This document shows, one piece after another, positions 18,379 to 30,200 of a stretch of 64,000 bases of DNA. The position numbers were made by a program, and so were the translations under genes. The notes beneath the pieces are model-generated. The model did not search any database. It was not told where the DNA came from and was given only the letters and a program-made list of their open reading frames with translations. The DNA comes from Saccharothrix sp. NRRL B-16314 (GTDB lineage: Bacteria > Actinomycetota > Actinomycetes > Mycobacteriales > Pseudonocardiaceae): contig NZ_JNXC01000040.1 in assembly GCF_000716595.1 (NCBI RefSeq), positions 62,001-126,000 on the forward strand. Direction: 5' to 3'. Position 1 is the first letter of the stretch. The number at the start of each line of letters is the position of its first letter.

Positions 18379-19275
18379 ATGTCGTCGGAGGTGGTGGTGA
18401 AGCGGGCGTTCCGGTACCGCCTTTATCCGTCTGCGGCGCAGGAAGTGGAGTTGCTGCGCACGTTCGGGTGTGTGCGTCTGGTGTACAACCGGGCGTTGGA
18501 GGCCCGCACGCAGGCGTGGTACGGCGAGCACCGGCGGGTGAACTACCTGCAGACCTCGGCGCTGCTCACGGAGTGGAAGCGCTCGGAAGGGTTGGGGTTT
18601 CTCAACGAGGTGTCGTCGGTGCCGTTGCAGCAGTCGCTGCGGCACCTCCAGTCGGCGTTCACCGCGTACTGGGAGAAGCGGTCCCGCTATCCCCGGTTCA
18701 AGTCCCGCAAGCGCGGCAAGGCATCGGCCGAGTACACCCGGTCGGCGTTCCGTTGGCGTGACGGCCGGTTGACGTTGGCGAAGATGGTCGAGCCATTGGA
18801 GATCGTGTGGTCCCGGCCGCTGCCCGAGGGCGCGGAGCCGTCCACGGTGACCGTGTCGCGTGACCCGGCCGGCCGGTGGCACGTGTCGATCCTGGTCGAG
18901 ACCACCGTCGACCAGGCTCCGCGCACCGACCGCGTGGTGGGTGTCGACGCCGGGATCACCTCCCTGCTCACCCTGTCCACCGGGGAGAAGATCACCAACC
19001 CGAGGCACGAGCGGCGGGACCGGGAACGCCTGGCCCGTGCGCAGCGGACGCTGGCCCGCAAGCAGAAGGGCTCCGCCAACCGGGCCAAGGCCCGACTGCG
19101 GGTCGCGCGTGTCCACGCCCGCATCGCCGACCGCCGCCGAGACCTGCTGTGGTCGTGGTCGACCGGTGGTTGCCCAGCTCGAAGACCTGCTCGGACTGCG
19201 GCTACCTGCTCGACACTGGCCGCCGGGCAGGCGGTCACAGCCTGTGGAGCCGGAGTAAGACCGACCCGACGCTAG
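18379..19275 (+). pseudogene. tnpB remnant with two internal deletions
   Basis: The first about 255 residues match TnpB: VKRAFRYRLYPSAAQEVELL, CVRLVYNRALEAR, and the RuvC-I Asp in VVGVDAGITSLLTLS. After RIADRRRDLL about 50-60 residues, including the RuvC-II Glu motif, are missing. Sequence from later in the protein (VVVVDRWLPSSKTCSDCG) follows in another frame. A second gap removes most of the zinc finger and the RuvC-III Asp before LAAGQAVTACGAGVRPTRR, which is back in the first frame. The nuclease cannot be active. GTG 18397, with GGAG upstream, is the more usual start. Confidence 0.8.
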
Positions 19276-19383
19276 TCGGCGAGGCATCCGGCGAAACCTC
19301 CCTTCCCGGGGAGAAGAAACAGGAACCGCCGGGCGCAAGCCCGACGGGCAATCCCCACCCCTTCAGGGAGGGGAGGTTGTCAA
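19230..19383 (+). ncRNA. Possible residual omega (reRNA) scaffold of the TnpB element
   Basis: In active IS605-family elements the guide RNA covers the tnpB 3' end and right-end hairpin, with the guide read from the flank. The right-end hairpin is intact here. A guide would begin at 19384, in the 3' end of the LplB permease gene. Expression is unknown. Confidence 0.3.
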
Positions 19384-20327
19384 CTCCGGTACAACCCGTC
19401 TTCGCCGAAGGCGTGCGCCAGCTTGTTCGCGCTCCAGATGAGCAGCAGCGAGATGACGCTCTTGAACAGCCCGGCCGCGGCGCCGTAGCTGTAGTTGTTG
19501 GTGGCGATGCCGTAGTAGAACGAGAACGTGTCGAGCACGTCCGCCGCCTCGTGGCCGACCGCCTCCCGCTGGATCAGGAACTGCTCGAACCCGACCGTGA
19601 GCGCGTTGCCCAGGCGCAGCACGAGCATGAGCATGATGACGCCCATCATGCCGGGCAGGGTGATGTGCCACAGCCGCCGCCACCGGCCGGCTCCGTCCAC
19701 CGCCGACGACTCGTACAGGTCGGTGTTGATGGCGGCGAGCGCGGCGAGGAAGACGATGATCGACCAGCCGGCTTCCTTCCAGATCGCCTGCGAGGTGATC
19801 AGCAGCACGAAGGTGTCGGGGTCGGTCATGACGTCCCAGGTGCTCATGTCCTTGCTGCGCAGGAACTGGTTGACCAGCCCCGCACCGCCGAACATCTGCT
19901 GGAAGATCGTGATCGCGAGCACCCACGAGAAGAAGTGCGGCAGGTAGGCGATGGACTGGATGAGGTTGCGCAGCCGTTCGCTGAGCACCGAGTTCAACAG
20001 CAGGGCCAGCGCGATCGGGATCGGGAAGAACAGGATCAGCTGCACGAAGCTGAGGTACAGCGTGTTCGTCAGCGAACCCCAGAACAGCGAGTCACCGAAC
20101 AGGGTCGTGAACTGGTCGAAGCCGACCCACTCGCTGTTCCACACCCCCACCAGCGGGTTGTAGTCCTGGAACGCCGTCAGCAGCCCGAACAGCGGAACGT
20201 AGTTGAAGACCAGGAGCAGGGCGACGGCGGGCACGGTCATCAACAACAACGACCGGTCGCGCCGCAGCCTGGCCCGCAGGGTCAGCTTGTTCTTCCGTGC
20301 GGGCGGCTCCGTGTCCACGGAGCTCAT
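19380..20327 (-). CDS. Carbohydrate ABC transporter permease (LplB-like)
   Basis: A 315-residue permease with six hydrophobic segments (LLLMTVPAVALLLVFNYVPL at residues 27-46, then NTLYLSFVQLILFFPIPIAL and others) and the EAA loop SSAVDGAGRWRRLWHITLP. The start ATG overlaps the stop of the binding-protein gene (ATGA, 20324-20327), so the two are coupled. The stop codon coincides with the right end of the TnpB element, so the last residue or two may have been changed by the insertion. It pairs with the LplC permease beyond the element. Confidence 0.9.
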   Translation of the reverse strand: MSSVDTEPPARKNKLTLRARLRRDRSLLLMTVPAVALLLVFNYVPLFGLLTAFQDYNPLVGVWNSEWVGFDQFTTLFGDSLFWGSLTNTLYLSFVQLILFFPIPIALALLLNSVLSERLRNLIQSIAYLPHFFSWVLAITIFQQMFGGAGLVNQFLRSKDMSTWDVMTDPDTFVLLITSQAIWKEAGWSIIVFLAALAAINTDLYESSAVDGAGRWRRLWHITLPGMMGVIMLMLVLRLGNALTVGFEQFLIQREAVGHEAADVLDTFSFYYGIATNNYSYGAAAGLFKSVISLLLIWSANKLAHAFGEDGLYRS

Positions 20328-22003
20328 TGCCCGGTACCGTACTTCTGCAGGACGTTCTCGTCCGTCCACTGGACCAGCTTGTCGCCGCCGCCACTGGACT
20401 TCCAGGTGTTGATCGCCTCCTTCACCTCGGAGACCTTCTTCTTGCCGTGGTAGCAGTCCTTGATGGCGTCCTCGACGGCCTGCGCCGCGTCGGCGGTGGC
20501 CATCGACCGGGGCAGGCTGATGTTCATGTTCCAGAACACCGGCTTCTTCAGGTGCTTGACGTTCGCGGCCTGCCAGGCGGTGTAGTCCTTGGTGACGACG
20601 TCGGAGCCGGGGTTGCTGATCACCGAGGGCGGCGAGGCCAGGAACGGGAAGGTCTGCGGCTGGACGTTCTTCTTGCCCTCCTCGGTGGCGGTCGGGACGC
20701 CGTTGGCCATCGTGTGGTGGACGCCCTCGATGCCGAAGTTGATCAGCGTGTACTCCGCCGAGCCGTACGGCGCGGCCAGGTAGTCGGCCACCGCCAGCAA
20801 CTCCTCGATCTGCTCCGGCTTCAGGTTGCTGTTGAGGTAGCTGAGGATGCGGGCCGAGGAACCGACCTCGATCCGCGGCTCGCCCTTGCCGTCCGCGGTG
20901 AAGAAGTCGAAGGAGTCCCGCCGGAAGTTCGGGTTGGCGGCCGTGCCGGACTGGTGGTCGGAGGCGTTCCACCCGCCGGAGCCGCCGCCCGCGATCAGCA
21001 CCTTCCCGGAGTAGAAGCGCACGTTGCCGTCGGCGTTGTTGCCGGCCAGCGCGTCCGGGTGCACGTAGCCCGCAGTCGCGAGCTGGTAGTGCCACTCCAG
21101 GGCGTCCAGCAGCTCCGGCATGTCGTACTTGTGGACCAGCTTGTCGTCCTTCACCGTCCACTTGAGGGGCACGCCCCAGGCCGGGAACAGGTAGGTCCAC
21201 ACGTCGTCGAAGGCCCACACCCCGGCCTTGGCGTCGGTCAGCTCCTTGCCCAGGTTCATCAGGTCGGCGGCGGACTTCACCTGGTCCGAGCTGATGCCCC
21301 TGGCCTCGAGGACGTCGCGGCGGAAGCTCGTGCCGCCGGAGATCACGAACCCGCTGGAGAACGACGGGATGCCGTAGATCTTGTCGCCCCAGGCGCCCGC
21401 CTGCCAGGCGCCCGTGGGGATGGCCGCGAGGTTGGGGTACTTCTTGACCTTGTCGCCGGACAGGTAGGGCGTCAGGTCCGCGAGCTGCGACCCGGCCAGT
21501 TCGCCGACGTTGAAGTTGGCGTTCCACCAGCTCGGCAGCTGGATCCAGTCGGGCAGCCGCTTGGCGGCGGTCATGGTGGGGATGATCGTCGCGTAGTTGT
21601 TGCCGTCGGCCGGCTTCATCTCCAGCGTGACGCCCAGCGCCTCGTTCATGGCCTGGTAGAACGAGTTGTCGGCGGGCGGGATCGTGCCCCACAGCGGCGT
21701 GACGGTCGTGTACTTGCCGCCCTTGCCCGGAACTCCGGACACGGTGGTCACCGGGTTCGACGGGTAGGTGAGGAAGCCGGGATCGGTCAGGACGTCCGGT
21801 CCACCGGCGACGGAGGCGATGTCCGGCTTGATCGAGGTGCTCGGCACGTAGCTCGGCAGCGCGGACCTGAGGGCATCGCTGTTCGCGCCGGTCTTCTGCT
21901 GTGCGCCACCGCCGCAGGCGGACAACAGGCCGCCCGTGGCCGCGAGTCCCGCGACCGAAGCCGTGACGCTCAGGAACCTCCTGCGATTCAGCTCGATCCC
22001 CAT
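20324..22003 (-). CDS. Carbohydrate ABC transporter substrate-binding lipoprotein (LplA-like)
   Basis: A 559-residue extracellular binding protein with a twin-arginine-like N-terminus (NRRRFLSVTASVAGLAA) and lipobox GGLLSACGGG. The size and central motifs (WWNANFNVGELAGSQLADLTP; LLAVADYLAAPYGSAEYTLI) match LplA-type binders of large oligosaccharides. ATG 22003 is preferred; GTG 22015 is in frame. It is transcribed away from the GH3 gene from a control region containing two AAGCGCTT palindromes. No ATPase is encoded nearby; such systems commonly use a shared MsiK-type ATPase. Confidence 0.9.
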   Translation of the reverse strand: MGIELNRRRFLSVTASVAGLAATGGLLSACGGGAQQKTGANSDALRSALPSYVPSTSIKPDIASVAGGPDVLTDPGFLTYPSNPVTTVSGVPGKGGKYTTVTPLWGTIPPADNSFYQAMNEALGVTLEMKPADGNNYATIIPTMTAAKRLPDWIQLPSWWNANFNVGELAGSQLADLTPYLSGDKVKKYPNLAAIPTGAWQAGAWGDKIYGIPSFSSGFVISGGTSFRRDVLEARGISSDQVKSAADLMNLGKELTDAKAGVWAFDDVWTYLFPAWGVPLKWTVKDDKLVHKYDMPELLDALEWHYQLATAGYVHPDALAGNNADGNVRFYSGKVLIAGGGSGGWNASDHQSGTAANPNFRRDSFDFFTADGKGEPRIEVGSSARILSYLNSNLKPEQIEELLAVADYLAAPYGSAEYTLINFGIEGVHHTMANGVPTATEEGKKNVQPQTFPFLASPPSVISNPGSDVVTKDYTAWQAANVKHLKKPVFWNMNISLPRSMATADAAQAVEDAIKDCYHGKKKVSEVKEAINTWKSSGGGDKLVQWTDENVLQKYGTGQ

Positions 22004-22039
22004 GACAGGGCCCACCCTTCGTCGTTGAAGCGGACTGTC

Positions 22040-22172
22040 GAAGCGCTTAGATGATGCCGGAGACTAATCATGTGACATGGCGCACGGCAAGAGGCAGTTT
22101 CGAGGCTGGATTGGAGGCTGCTCGGCACGATTGACAGTGCTCCGATGCACGTGACAGCGTTGAAGCGCTTCA
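22040..22172. promoter_or_regulatory. Divergent LplA / GH3 control region with two LacI-type palindromes
   Basis: GAAGCGCTT at 22040-22048 and the perfect palindrome TGAAGCGCTTCA at 22161-22172 flank the divergent gap. On the minus strand TTGCCG and TAGTCT, 18 nt apart, form a plausible promoter for the binding-protein gene, with the first palindrome just downstream. The second palindrome lies about 30 nt before the GH3 start. The nearby LacI regulator at 16188 is the likely repressor. Confidence 0.65.
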
Positions 22173-22200
22173 CCTGATCTGACTCAAGGGGTTGTGCCGC

Positions 22201-25047
22201 GTGAGTTCCTCTTCCCTGCCCGCCACCGAGCGGCTGCCGTTTCACGACTCCGAGCTGGACGTGCGCAAGCGCGTCGATGATCTGCTCGGCCGGCTGACGC
22301 TCGACGAGCGGATCGCGATGCTGCACCAGCACGCACCGGCCGTGCCGCGGCTGGGCGTCGGCCCCTTCCGCACCGGCGCCGAGGCGTTGCACGGTGTGGC
22401 GTGGCTCGGTGTCGCGACGGCGTTCCCGCAGGCAGTGGGCCTGGGCGCGACCTGGGACGAGGACCTGGTCCGCCGCGTCGCGGAGGCGACCTCGGTCGAG
22501 CTGCGCGCGTTCCACGGGCACCGCCCACCGGCCGACGGCGACGCACCGACGAGCCTCCAGGCGTGGGCGCCGGTGGTGAACCTGCTGCGCGACCCGCGCT
22601 GGGGGCGCAACGAGGAGGGCTACTCCGAGGACCCGGTGCACACCGCGCGGCTGGCGGAGGCGTTCTGCCGCGGCATGGCGGGCGACGACCCGAGGTTCCT
22701 GCGCACGGCCCCCGTGCTCAAGCACTTCCTGGCCTACAACAACGAGGACGACCGCTGCACGACCTCGTCCGGTGTGCGTCCCCGCGTGCTGCACGAGTAC
22801 GACCTGGCGGCGTTCCGGCCCGTGGTGGCGTCCGGCGCGGCGACCGGCGCCATGGCCGCCTACAACCTGGTCAACGGTCGCCCGTGCCACGTCAGCCCGC
22901 TGATCGAGGACGAGCTGCGCCGCTGGGCCGAACCCACCGGGCACGAGCTGTTCGTGGTCAGCGACGCGGAAGCGCCGTCCAACCTGGTCGACCCGGAGCA
23001 CTACTTCGACGACCACGCCGAGTCACACGCCGCCGCGCTCAAGGCGGGCATCGACAGCTTCACCGACCACGGCCTGGACAGCGCCACGCCGGTCGGGCGG
23101 CTGCGCGAGGCGCTGAAGCGCGGCCTGATCGACGAGGCCGACGTCGACCGCGCGGTGCGCCGGCAGCTGGCGCTGCGGTTCCGCCTCGGCGAGTTCGACC
23201 CGGACCTCGACCCGTACGCCGCGATCGGTCCCGACGTGATCGACCACGCGGACCACCGGGTGCTCGCCGCGCGTGCGGCCACCGAGTCCGTGGTGCTGCT
23301 GAAGAACGACGGGCTGCTGCCGCTCGACAAGGCGTCGGCGCCCCGCGTCGCGGTCATCGGCCCGCTCGGCGACGTGCTGCACGAGGACTGGTACAGCGGC
23401 ACGCTGCCCTACCAGGTCACCGTCGCCGCCGGCCTCGAGGAGGCGGTCGGCGGTGTGGTCCGCGTGTCGGGTGACGACCGGATCGCGCTGCGGTCCCGCA
23501 GGACCGGCCGGTTGCTCGGTGACACCGCGTTCGACGTCACCGAGTGGGGCGACGACGTGGTGACCCTGCGGTCGGCCGACACCGGTCGCCACCTCAGCGC
23601 CAAGGACGGCTCGCTGGTCGCGGACGAGGAGCGGATCAAGAGCTGGGACGTGCACGAGACGTTCCGGCTGGAGCCCGTCGCGGACGACGGCGACGCGGTG
23701 CTGCTGCGCAACGTCCTCACCGGCCGTTACGCCGCGGTCGACCCGGTAGACGGCAAGGTCGGCGTCACGGCCGCGACGCCCGAGGCCGCCGAGCGCTGGT
23801 CGCGGGAGCTGGTGCGCGACGGCGCGGCGGAGGCCCGTGCCGCCGCTGCCGCCGCCGACCTCGCGGTCGTCGTCCTCGGCAACCACCCGCTCATCAACGG
23901 CCGCGAAACGCAGGACCGCACCGGCACCGCGCTGCCCCGGACGCAGGCGGCACTGCTCCGCGCGGTCGCCGAGGTCCGGCCGGCCACCGTCCTGGTGGTG
24001 ATGAGCAGCTACCCCTACGCCCTGGACTGGGCCGACGAGCACCTGCCCGCCGTGGTGTGGACCTCCCACGGAGGGCAGGAGACGGGCCACGCGCTCGCCG
24101 CCGTGCTGCTCGGCGACGCCGAGCCGGCGGGACGGCTGCCGCAGACCTGGTACCGGGGCGACGACGACCTGCCCCACCCGCTCGACTACGACGTCATCAA
24201 GGCGGGGTGGACCTACCAGTACCACCGGACCGCCCCGCTGTACCCGTTCGGCCACGGCCTGTCCTACACCGACTTCGCCCACAGCGACCTGCGGTTGTCG
24301 TCGTCGGTCGTGCCGCAGGACGGATCGCTCGACGTCTCGGTGGCGGTGGCGAACACGGGCGCGCGGTCCGGCAGCGAGGTGGTCCAGGTGTACGCGCGGG
24401 CGTTGGACGCCCGCTACGACGCGCCCCGGCTGCACCTCGTCGACTTCCGCAAGGTCCGCATCGGCGCGGGGGAGACCGAGGAGCTGACCTTCCGGCTGCC
24501 CGTCGAACGGCTCGCCCACTGGGACGTCGCCCGCGGTGCGTTCACGGTCGACCCGGGCGACTACGAGATCGTCGTCGCCCGTTCCGCCGAGGACCACGTC
24601 CTCGTCGCACCGCTCACGGTCACCGGCGAGAGCCCCGCGCCGCGCGCCCTCGTCGACCGGGACACCCGCGCCGTCGACTTCGACGACTACTCGGACGTCG
24701 TGCTCGTCGACGCGACCCGTGCCGCCGGTGACGCGGTCGCACCGGCGGACCCGGCGCGACCCGCGACGCTGCTGTTCCGCGCCGCAGACCTGGCCGGCGC
24801 CGTCGGCGTCGAGGTCGAGGTGGCGCGGGCCGGTGGTCCCGGGCAGGCACGACTGGAGTTCCACCTGGCCGACCGGTTGCTCGGCGTGGTCGACGTGCAG
24901 GTGACGGGTGACCGCTACGAGTGGACGACCGCCGCGACCCGGTTCCCGGAGCGGTTGGACGGGGTCCACGACCTGCGGCTGACCCTGTGCGGTGACTTCG
25001 TGCTCGCGGCGTTCCGCCTCACCTCCGACCGGCCGGCCGCCGGCTGA
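22201..25047 (+). CDS. GH3 glycoside hydrolase with inserted beta-trefoil-like domain
   Basis: A 948-residue intracellular GH3 enzyme (beta-glucosidase/xylosidase type). The N-terminal barrel (about 20-330) contains GRNEEGYSEDP, VLKHFLAYNNE and the nucleophile region FVVSDAEAPSN. The second domain begins LAARAATESVVLLKNDGLLPL. About residues 419-523 form an insertion with repeated RSRRTGRLLGDT, RSADTGRHLSAKDG and RNVLTGRYAAVD units, which looks like a fascin/trefoil-like module. A fibronectin-like domain (GHGLSYTDF onwards) and a C-terminal beta-sandwich (about 825-948, CBM6-like) follow. GTG 22201 has AGGGG 9 nt upstream; TTG 22192 is less likely. No signal peptide, so it should process oligosaccharides imported by the adjacent LplABC system. 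Confidence 0.88.
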   Translation: MSSSSLPATERLPFHDSELDVRKRVDDLLGRLTLDERIAMLHQHAPAVPRLGVGPFRTGAEALHGVAWLGVATAFPQAVGLGATWDEDLVRRVAEATSVELRAFHGHRPPADGDAPTSLQAWAPVVNLLRDPRWGRNEEGYSEDPVHTARLAEAFCRGMAGDDPRFLRTAPVLKHFLAYNNEDDRCTTSSGVRPRVLHEYDLAAFRPVVASGAATGAMAAYNLVNGRPCHVSPLIEDELRRWAEPTGHELFVVSDAEAPSNLVDPEHYFDDHAESHAAALKAGIDSFTDHGLDSATPVGRLREALKRGLIDEADVDRAVRRQLALRFRLGEFDPDLDPYAAIGPDVIDHADHRVLAARAATESVVLLKNDGLLPLDKASAPRVAVIGPLGDVLHEDWYSGTLPYQVTVAAGLEEAVGGVVRVSGDDRIALRSRRTGRLLGDTAFDVTEWGDDVVTLRSADTGRHLSAKDGSLVADEERIKSWDVHETFRLEPVADDGDAVLLRNVLTGRYAAVDPVDGKVGVTAATPEAAERWSRELVRDGAAEARAAAAAADLAVVVLGNHPLINGRETQDRTGTALPRTQAALLRAVAEVRPATVLVVMSSYPYALDWADEHLPAVVWTSHGGQETGHALAAVLLGDAEPAGRLPQTWYRGDDDLPHPLDYDVIKAGWTYQYHRTAPLYPFGHGLSYTDFAHSDLRLSSSVVPQDGSLDVSVAVANTGARSGSEVVQVYARALDARYDAPRLHLVDFRKVRIGAGETEELTFRLPVERLAHWDVARGAFTVDPGDYEIVVARSAEDHVLVAPLTVTGESPAPRALVDRDTRAVDFDDYSDVVLVDATRAAGDAVAPADPARPATLLFRAADLAGAVGVEVEVARAGGPGQARLEFHLADRLLGVVDVQVTGDRYEWTTAATRFPERLDGVHDLRLTLCGDFVLAAFRLTSDRPAAG

Positions 25048-25064
25048 GCTGTCGACGACCGACC

Positions 25065-25101
25065 GGTAGAGGCGGCCCGCACCCTGCGGGCCGCCTCTAC
25101 C
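25065..25101. terminator. Bidirectional hairpin terminator
   Basis: A perfect 16-bp stem (25065-25080 with 25086-25101) with a 5-nt loop lies between the convergent GH3 and CE1-CBM13 genes. Confidence 0.8.
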
Positions 25102-25106
25102 CGCAC

Positions 25107-27192
<2,086 letters not shown>

Positions 27193-27238
27193 GACCGTTC
27201 TCCTTGCCGTGCTCTGGGGAGGAGACCTGGCGGCGGAG

Positions 27239-27274
27239 GGTCCGCGGCCCCGGCGCGTGCCGGAGCCGCGGACC
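27239..27274. terminator. Hairpin after the ThuA-GSDH gene
   Basis: A 10-bp GC-rich stem (27239-27248 with 27265-27274), with further pairing inside the loop, lies just downstream of the ThuA-GSDH stop codon. Confidence 0.6.
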
Positions 27275-27280
27275 GCCCGC

Positions 27281-30200
27281 TCAGGGCAGCGTCCACCGCT
27301 GGTTGGTGCCGCCGTTGCAGGTCCAGATGATCAGCTGGGTGCCGTCGGCGGAGCTGCCGCCGTTGGCGTCCAGGCACTTGGAGCCGTTGCGGAGCGTGCC
27401 GTCCGACTGGGCCGACCAGTTCTGGGCGGCCGAGCCGTTGCAGCTCCACAGCTGCACCAGGGCGCCGTCGGCGGTGCTGCCGCCGTTGACGTTGAGGCAC
27501 TTGCCCAGGGCCTGGAAGGTCTGCCCGGTGCGCGTCCACGTCTGGTTGGCGCCGCCGTTGCAGGTCCACAGCTGGACCTTGGCCCCGTCGGTGCTGCTGT
27601 TGCCGTTGACGTCGACGCACTTGCCGCCGACGCCGACGATGCGGCCGGTCCCACCGCCGGTGCCCGGTGTGCCGACCCCGGCCCCCGTGAACGTCATCGA
27701 GTCGACGTCGAAGGAGCTGGTGCCGGTCCTGAACACCATGAACAACTCCGTGGTGCCACCGGGATCGGTGACGTTCACCGCGGACGTGCTCACGTAGTTG
27801 TCCCAGCCGCCGGTGCTCGGCACCTGGACCGTGGCGATCAACGCCCCCGTCGGCGACCCGGCGCGGAACTCGACCGATCCGCCACCGCTCGGCGAGGACA
27901 GCCGGACGGACACCTGGTTGATGCCGGTGAAGTTGTACGGCTTGAACGAGATCCAGTCGTTGGTGCCGATGTCGCCGACCCGACCACCGGACTCGGCCCC
28001 GGACTGCGACACGACCCGCACGCCGGAGGAGCCGGTGAAGTACTCGGCCTGCTTGCGCTTGGGTTGCAGCAGGACCTTCCGGCTGCCCTCAAGTGCGGGC
28101 ACGCCCGTCGTGCCGTTGTCGGTGTACCGGCTCGCCGCCACCCAGAACGAGTTCAGGTTGGCGTGCGCGCTGTCGGTCTCGGCCTTCAAGGTGCCCGTGC
28201 AGCCGGGGATCGGCGAGAGGTCGTGCCCGTGCTGGTCGTGTCCCAGCGCCGGGGTGGTGGTCACCCTGCCGCAGTCGACCGTGCCGTCCTCGGGGTCGGT
28301 GACCGCGACCGTGTACGGGATCGAGTCGCCCCAGCCGAACATGCCGCCGTCCGGGATGCTCAGGTTGACCGTCGGCGCGGTGTTGCCCGAGGTCACGACC
28401 ACGCTGCCGACGCCGGACTTCCCGCCGGCGTCGGTGACGGTGAGCTTGGCGTTGAACTGGCCCTTGGCGGTGTAGGTGTGCGACGGGTTGGCCTCGGTGG
28501 ACGTGCCGCCGTCGCCGAACTCCCACCGGTAGGTCACCGGGCCGCCTTCGGGGTCACCGGAGCCGGCGCTGGAGAACCGCACCGTCAGCGGTGAGGAACC
28601 AGAGGTGGGCGTCGCCGTCGCGGTCGCGGTCGGACTGCGGTCACCGCTCTTGTAGTCGATGCGGTAGAGCCCGGAGTCGGGGTTGTCCCGACCGTAGCCG
28701 GAGCCCCATTCGAGCAGGTACATCGCTCCGTCCGGGCCGAACTTCATGTCCAGCGGCGACTTGAAGCTCAGGTTCGACAGGAAGTCGTTGATCTTCAACA
28801 GCTTGCCGTCCTGGCCGACCCGGAACTCCCACATCCGGTTGCGCGACCAGTCGCCGAAGAACGGGGTCTGGTCGAAGTACGACGGGAACTTGGTCTGCGA
28901 CGGGTTGTTCGCGTCGTACTGGTAGATCGGGAACGCGCCCGGCGCCTCGCCGCCCGAAGGGCTGCCCATCTCCGGGAACTTGTTCCCGTTCGCGCCGTTG
29001 CCGTACCAGACCTCGGCCTTGCGCGCGGCGGGCAGCTCGGTCAGGCCGGTGTTGTTGGGCGAGTTGTTCACCGGCCGGGCGCAGTCGAACTTCGCGCCCG
29101 ACTGACCCGTGGCGAAGTTGTAGTCGTTGAACGGGATGTTGTCGCCGATGCAGTACGGCCAGCCGTAGAAGCCGGGCGACGTGATGACGTTCCACTCGAC
29201 GGTACCGCCGGGTCCGCGGTTCGCGTTGTCGTTGGCGGCGTCCGGGCCGTAGTCGGCCGCGTAGATCGCACCCGTGGTCGGGTGCACCGAGAACCGGAAC
29301 GGGTTGCGGAAGCCCATCGCGTAGATCTCGGGCTTCGTCCTGGCGGTGCCCGGCGCGAACATGTTGCCCGACGGGATGGTGTAGGTCCCGTTGGTCTCCG
29401 GGTGGATGCGCAGGATCTTGCCCCGCAGGTCGTTCGTGTTGGCCGCGGTGGCCTGCACGTCGTTGCTCGACCAGCCCGGCCGCTCGTCGATCGGCGCGTA
29501 GCCGTCGGAGCGGTGCGGCTGGACGTCGTCACCGGTGCCGATGTAGAGGTTGCCGTTCGGCCCGAACGCGATGTAGCCGCCGGTGTGGCCCGGTTCCGGC
29601 GCCTGCCGTGACGACGGCACCTTCATCAGGATCCGCTCGCTGGACATGTCCAGCGTGTCGCCGTTCACGGTGAACCGTGACACCCGGGCGATGTCCTCGC
29701 CACCGCCCGCGGGCGAGTACATCAGGTAGATCCACTTGGTGGTGGCGAAGTTCGGGTCGAGTGCGAGCCCGGTCAGGCCGTCCTCACCGCCGGTGTAGAC
29801 GCTGAGAGTGGCCGCCGTGACCGTGGTGCGGGCGTCCGGCCGGTAGACCTTCACCTTGCCGCCGTACTCCGCGTAGAACACGCGGCCGTCCTTGGCGACG
29901 TCCAGCTCCGCCGGCCCGACGGTGTTGTCGTCCAGCGTCACCTTCTCGAAGCTGCCCCACGAGGTGGGACCGCAGTCGGCCTGGACCTTGCCGCCGGCCG
30001 ACTCCACGCCGCCCTTGACGTGCTCGCGGAACAGCGATTCGGAGTAGCTGGACGCCTGGTGGCCCATGGCGGTCGTCCACAGCCGGCCGCCCTCGAAGTT
30101 GCGGCACCACGAGATCGGGTGGTCGTAACCCATCCGGCTCGAACCCGGGTCGTACGTCGTCTCGTCGGCGGTCACCAGCACGTGGGCGTTGCCGCGGACC

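Larger units (their letters stand above)
18289..19383 (+). mobile_element. Decayed IS605-family (IS1341-type) element carrying only tnpB
   Basis: The element is inserted between the two permease genes, in the opposite orientation. The left part (18290-18378) contains a GC-rich stem (CCCCGGCGTTCACGGCGGGG). The right end (19348-19383) has the family-typical hairpin CCCCACCCCTTCAGGGAGGGG followed by AGGTTGTCAA. Its last bases (19380-19382, TCA) also supply the TGA stop of the LplB permease on the other strand. No tnpA transposase is present, so movement would need help in trans. The left boundary is approximate. Confidence 0.7.

Noticed and set aside
18379..19383. Active TnpB nuclease with its guide RNA
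   Set aside because: RuvC-II and RuvC-III residues and the zinc finger are lost through two deletions, and the frame is disturbed, so nuclease activity is excluded.
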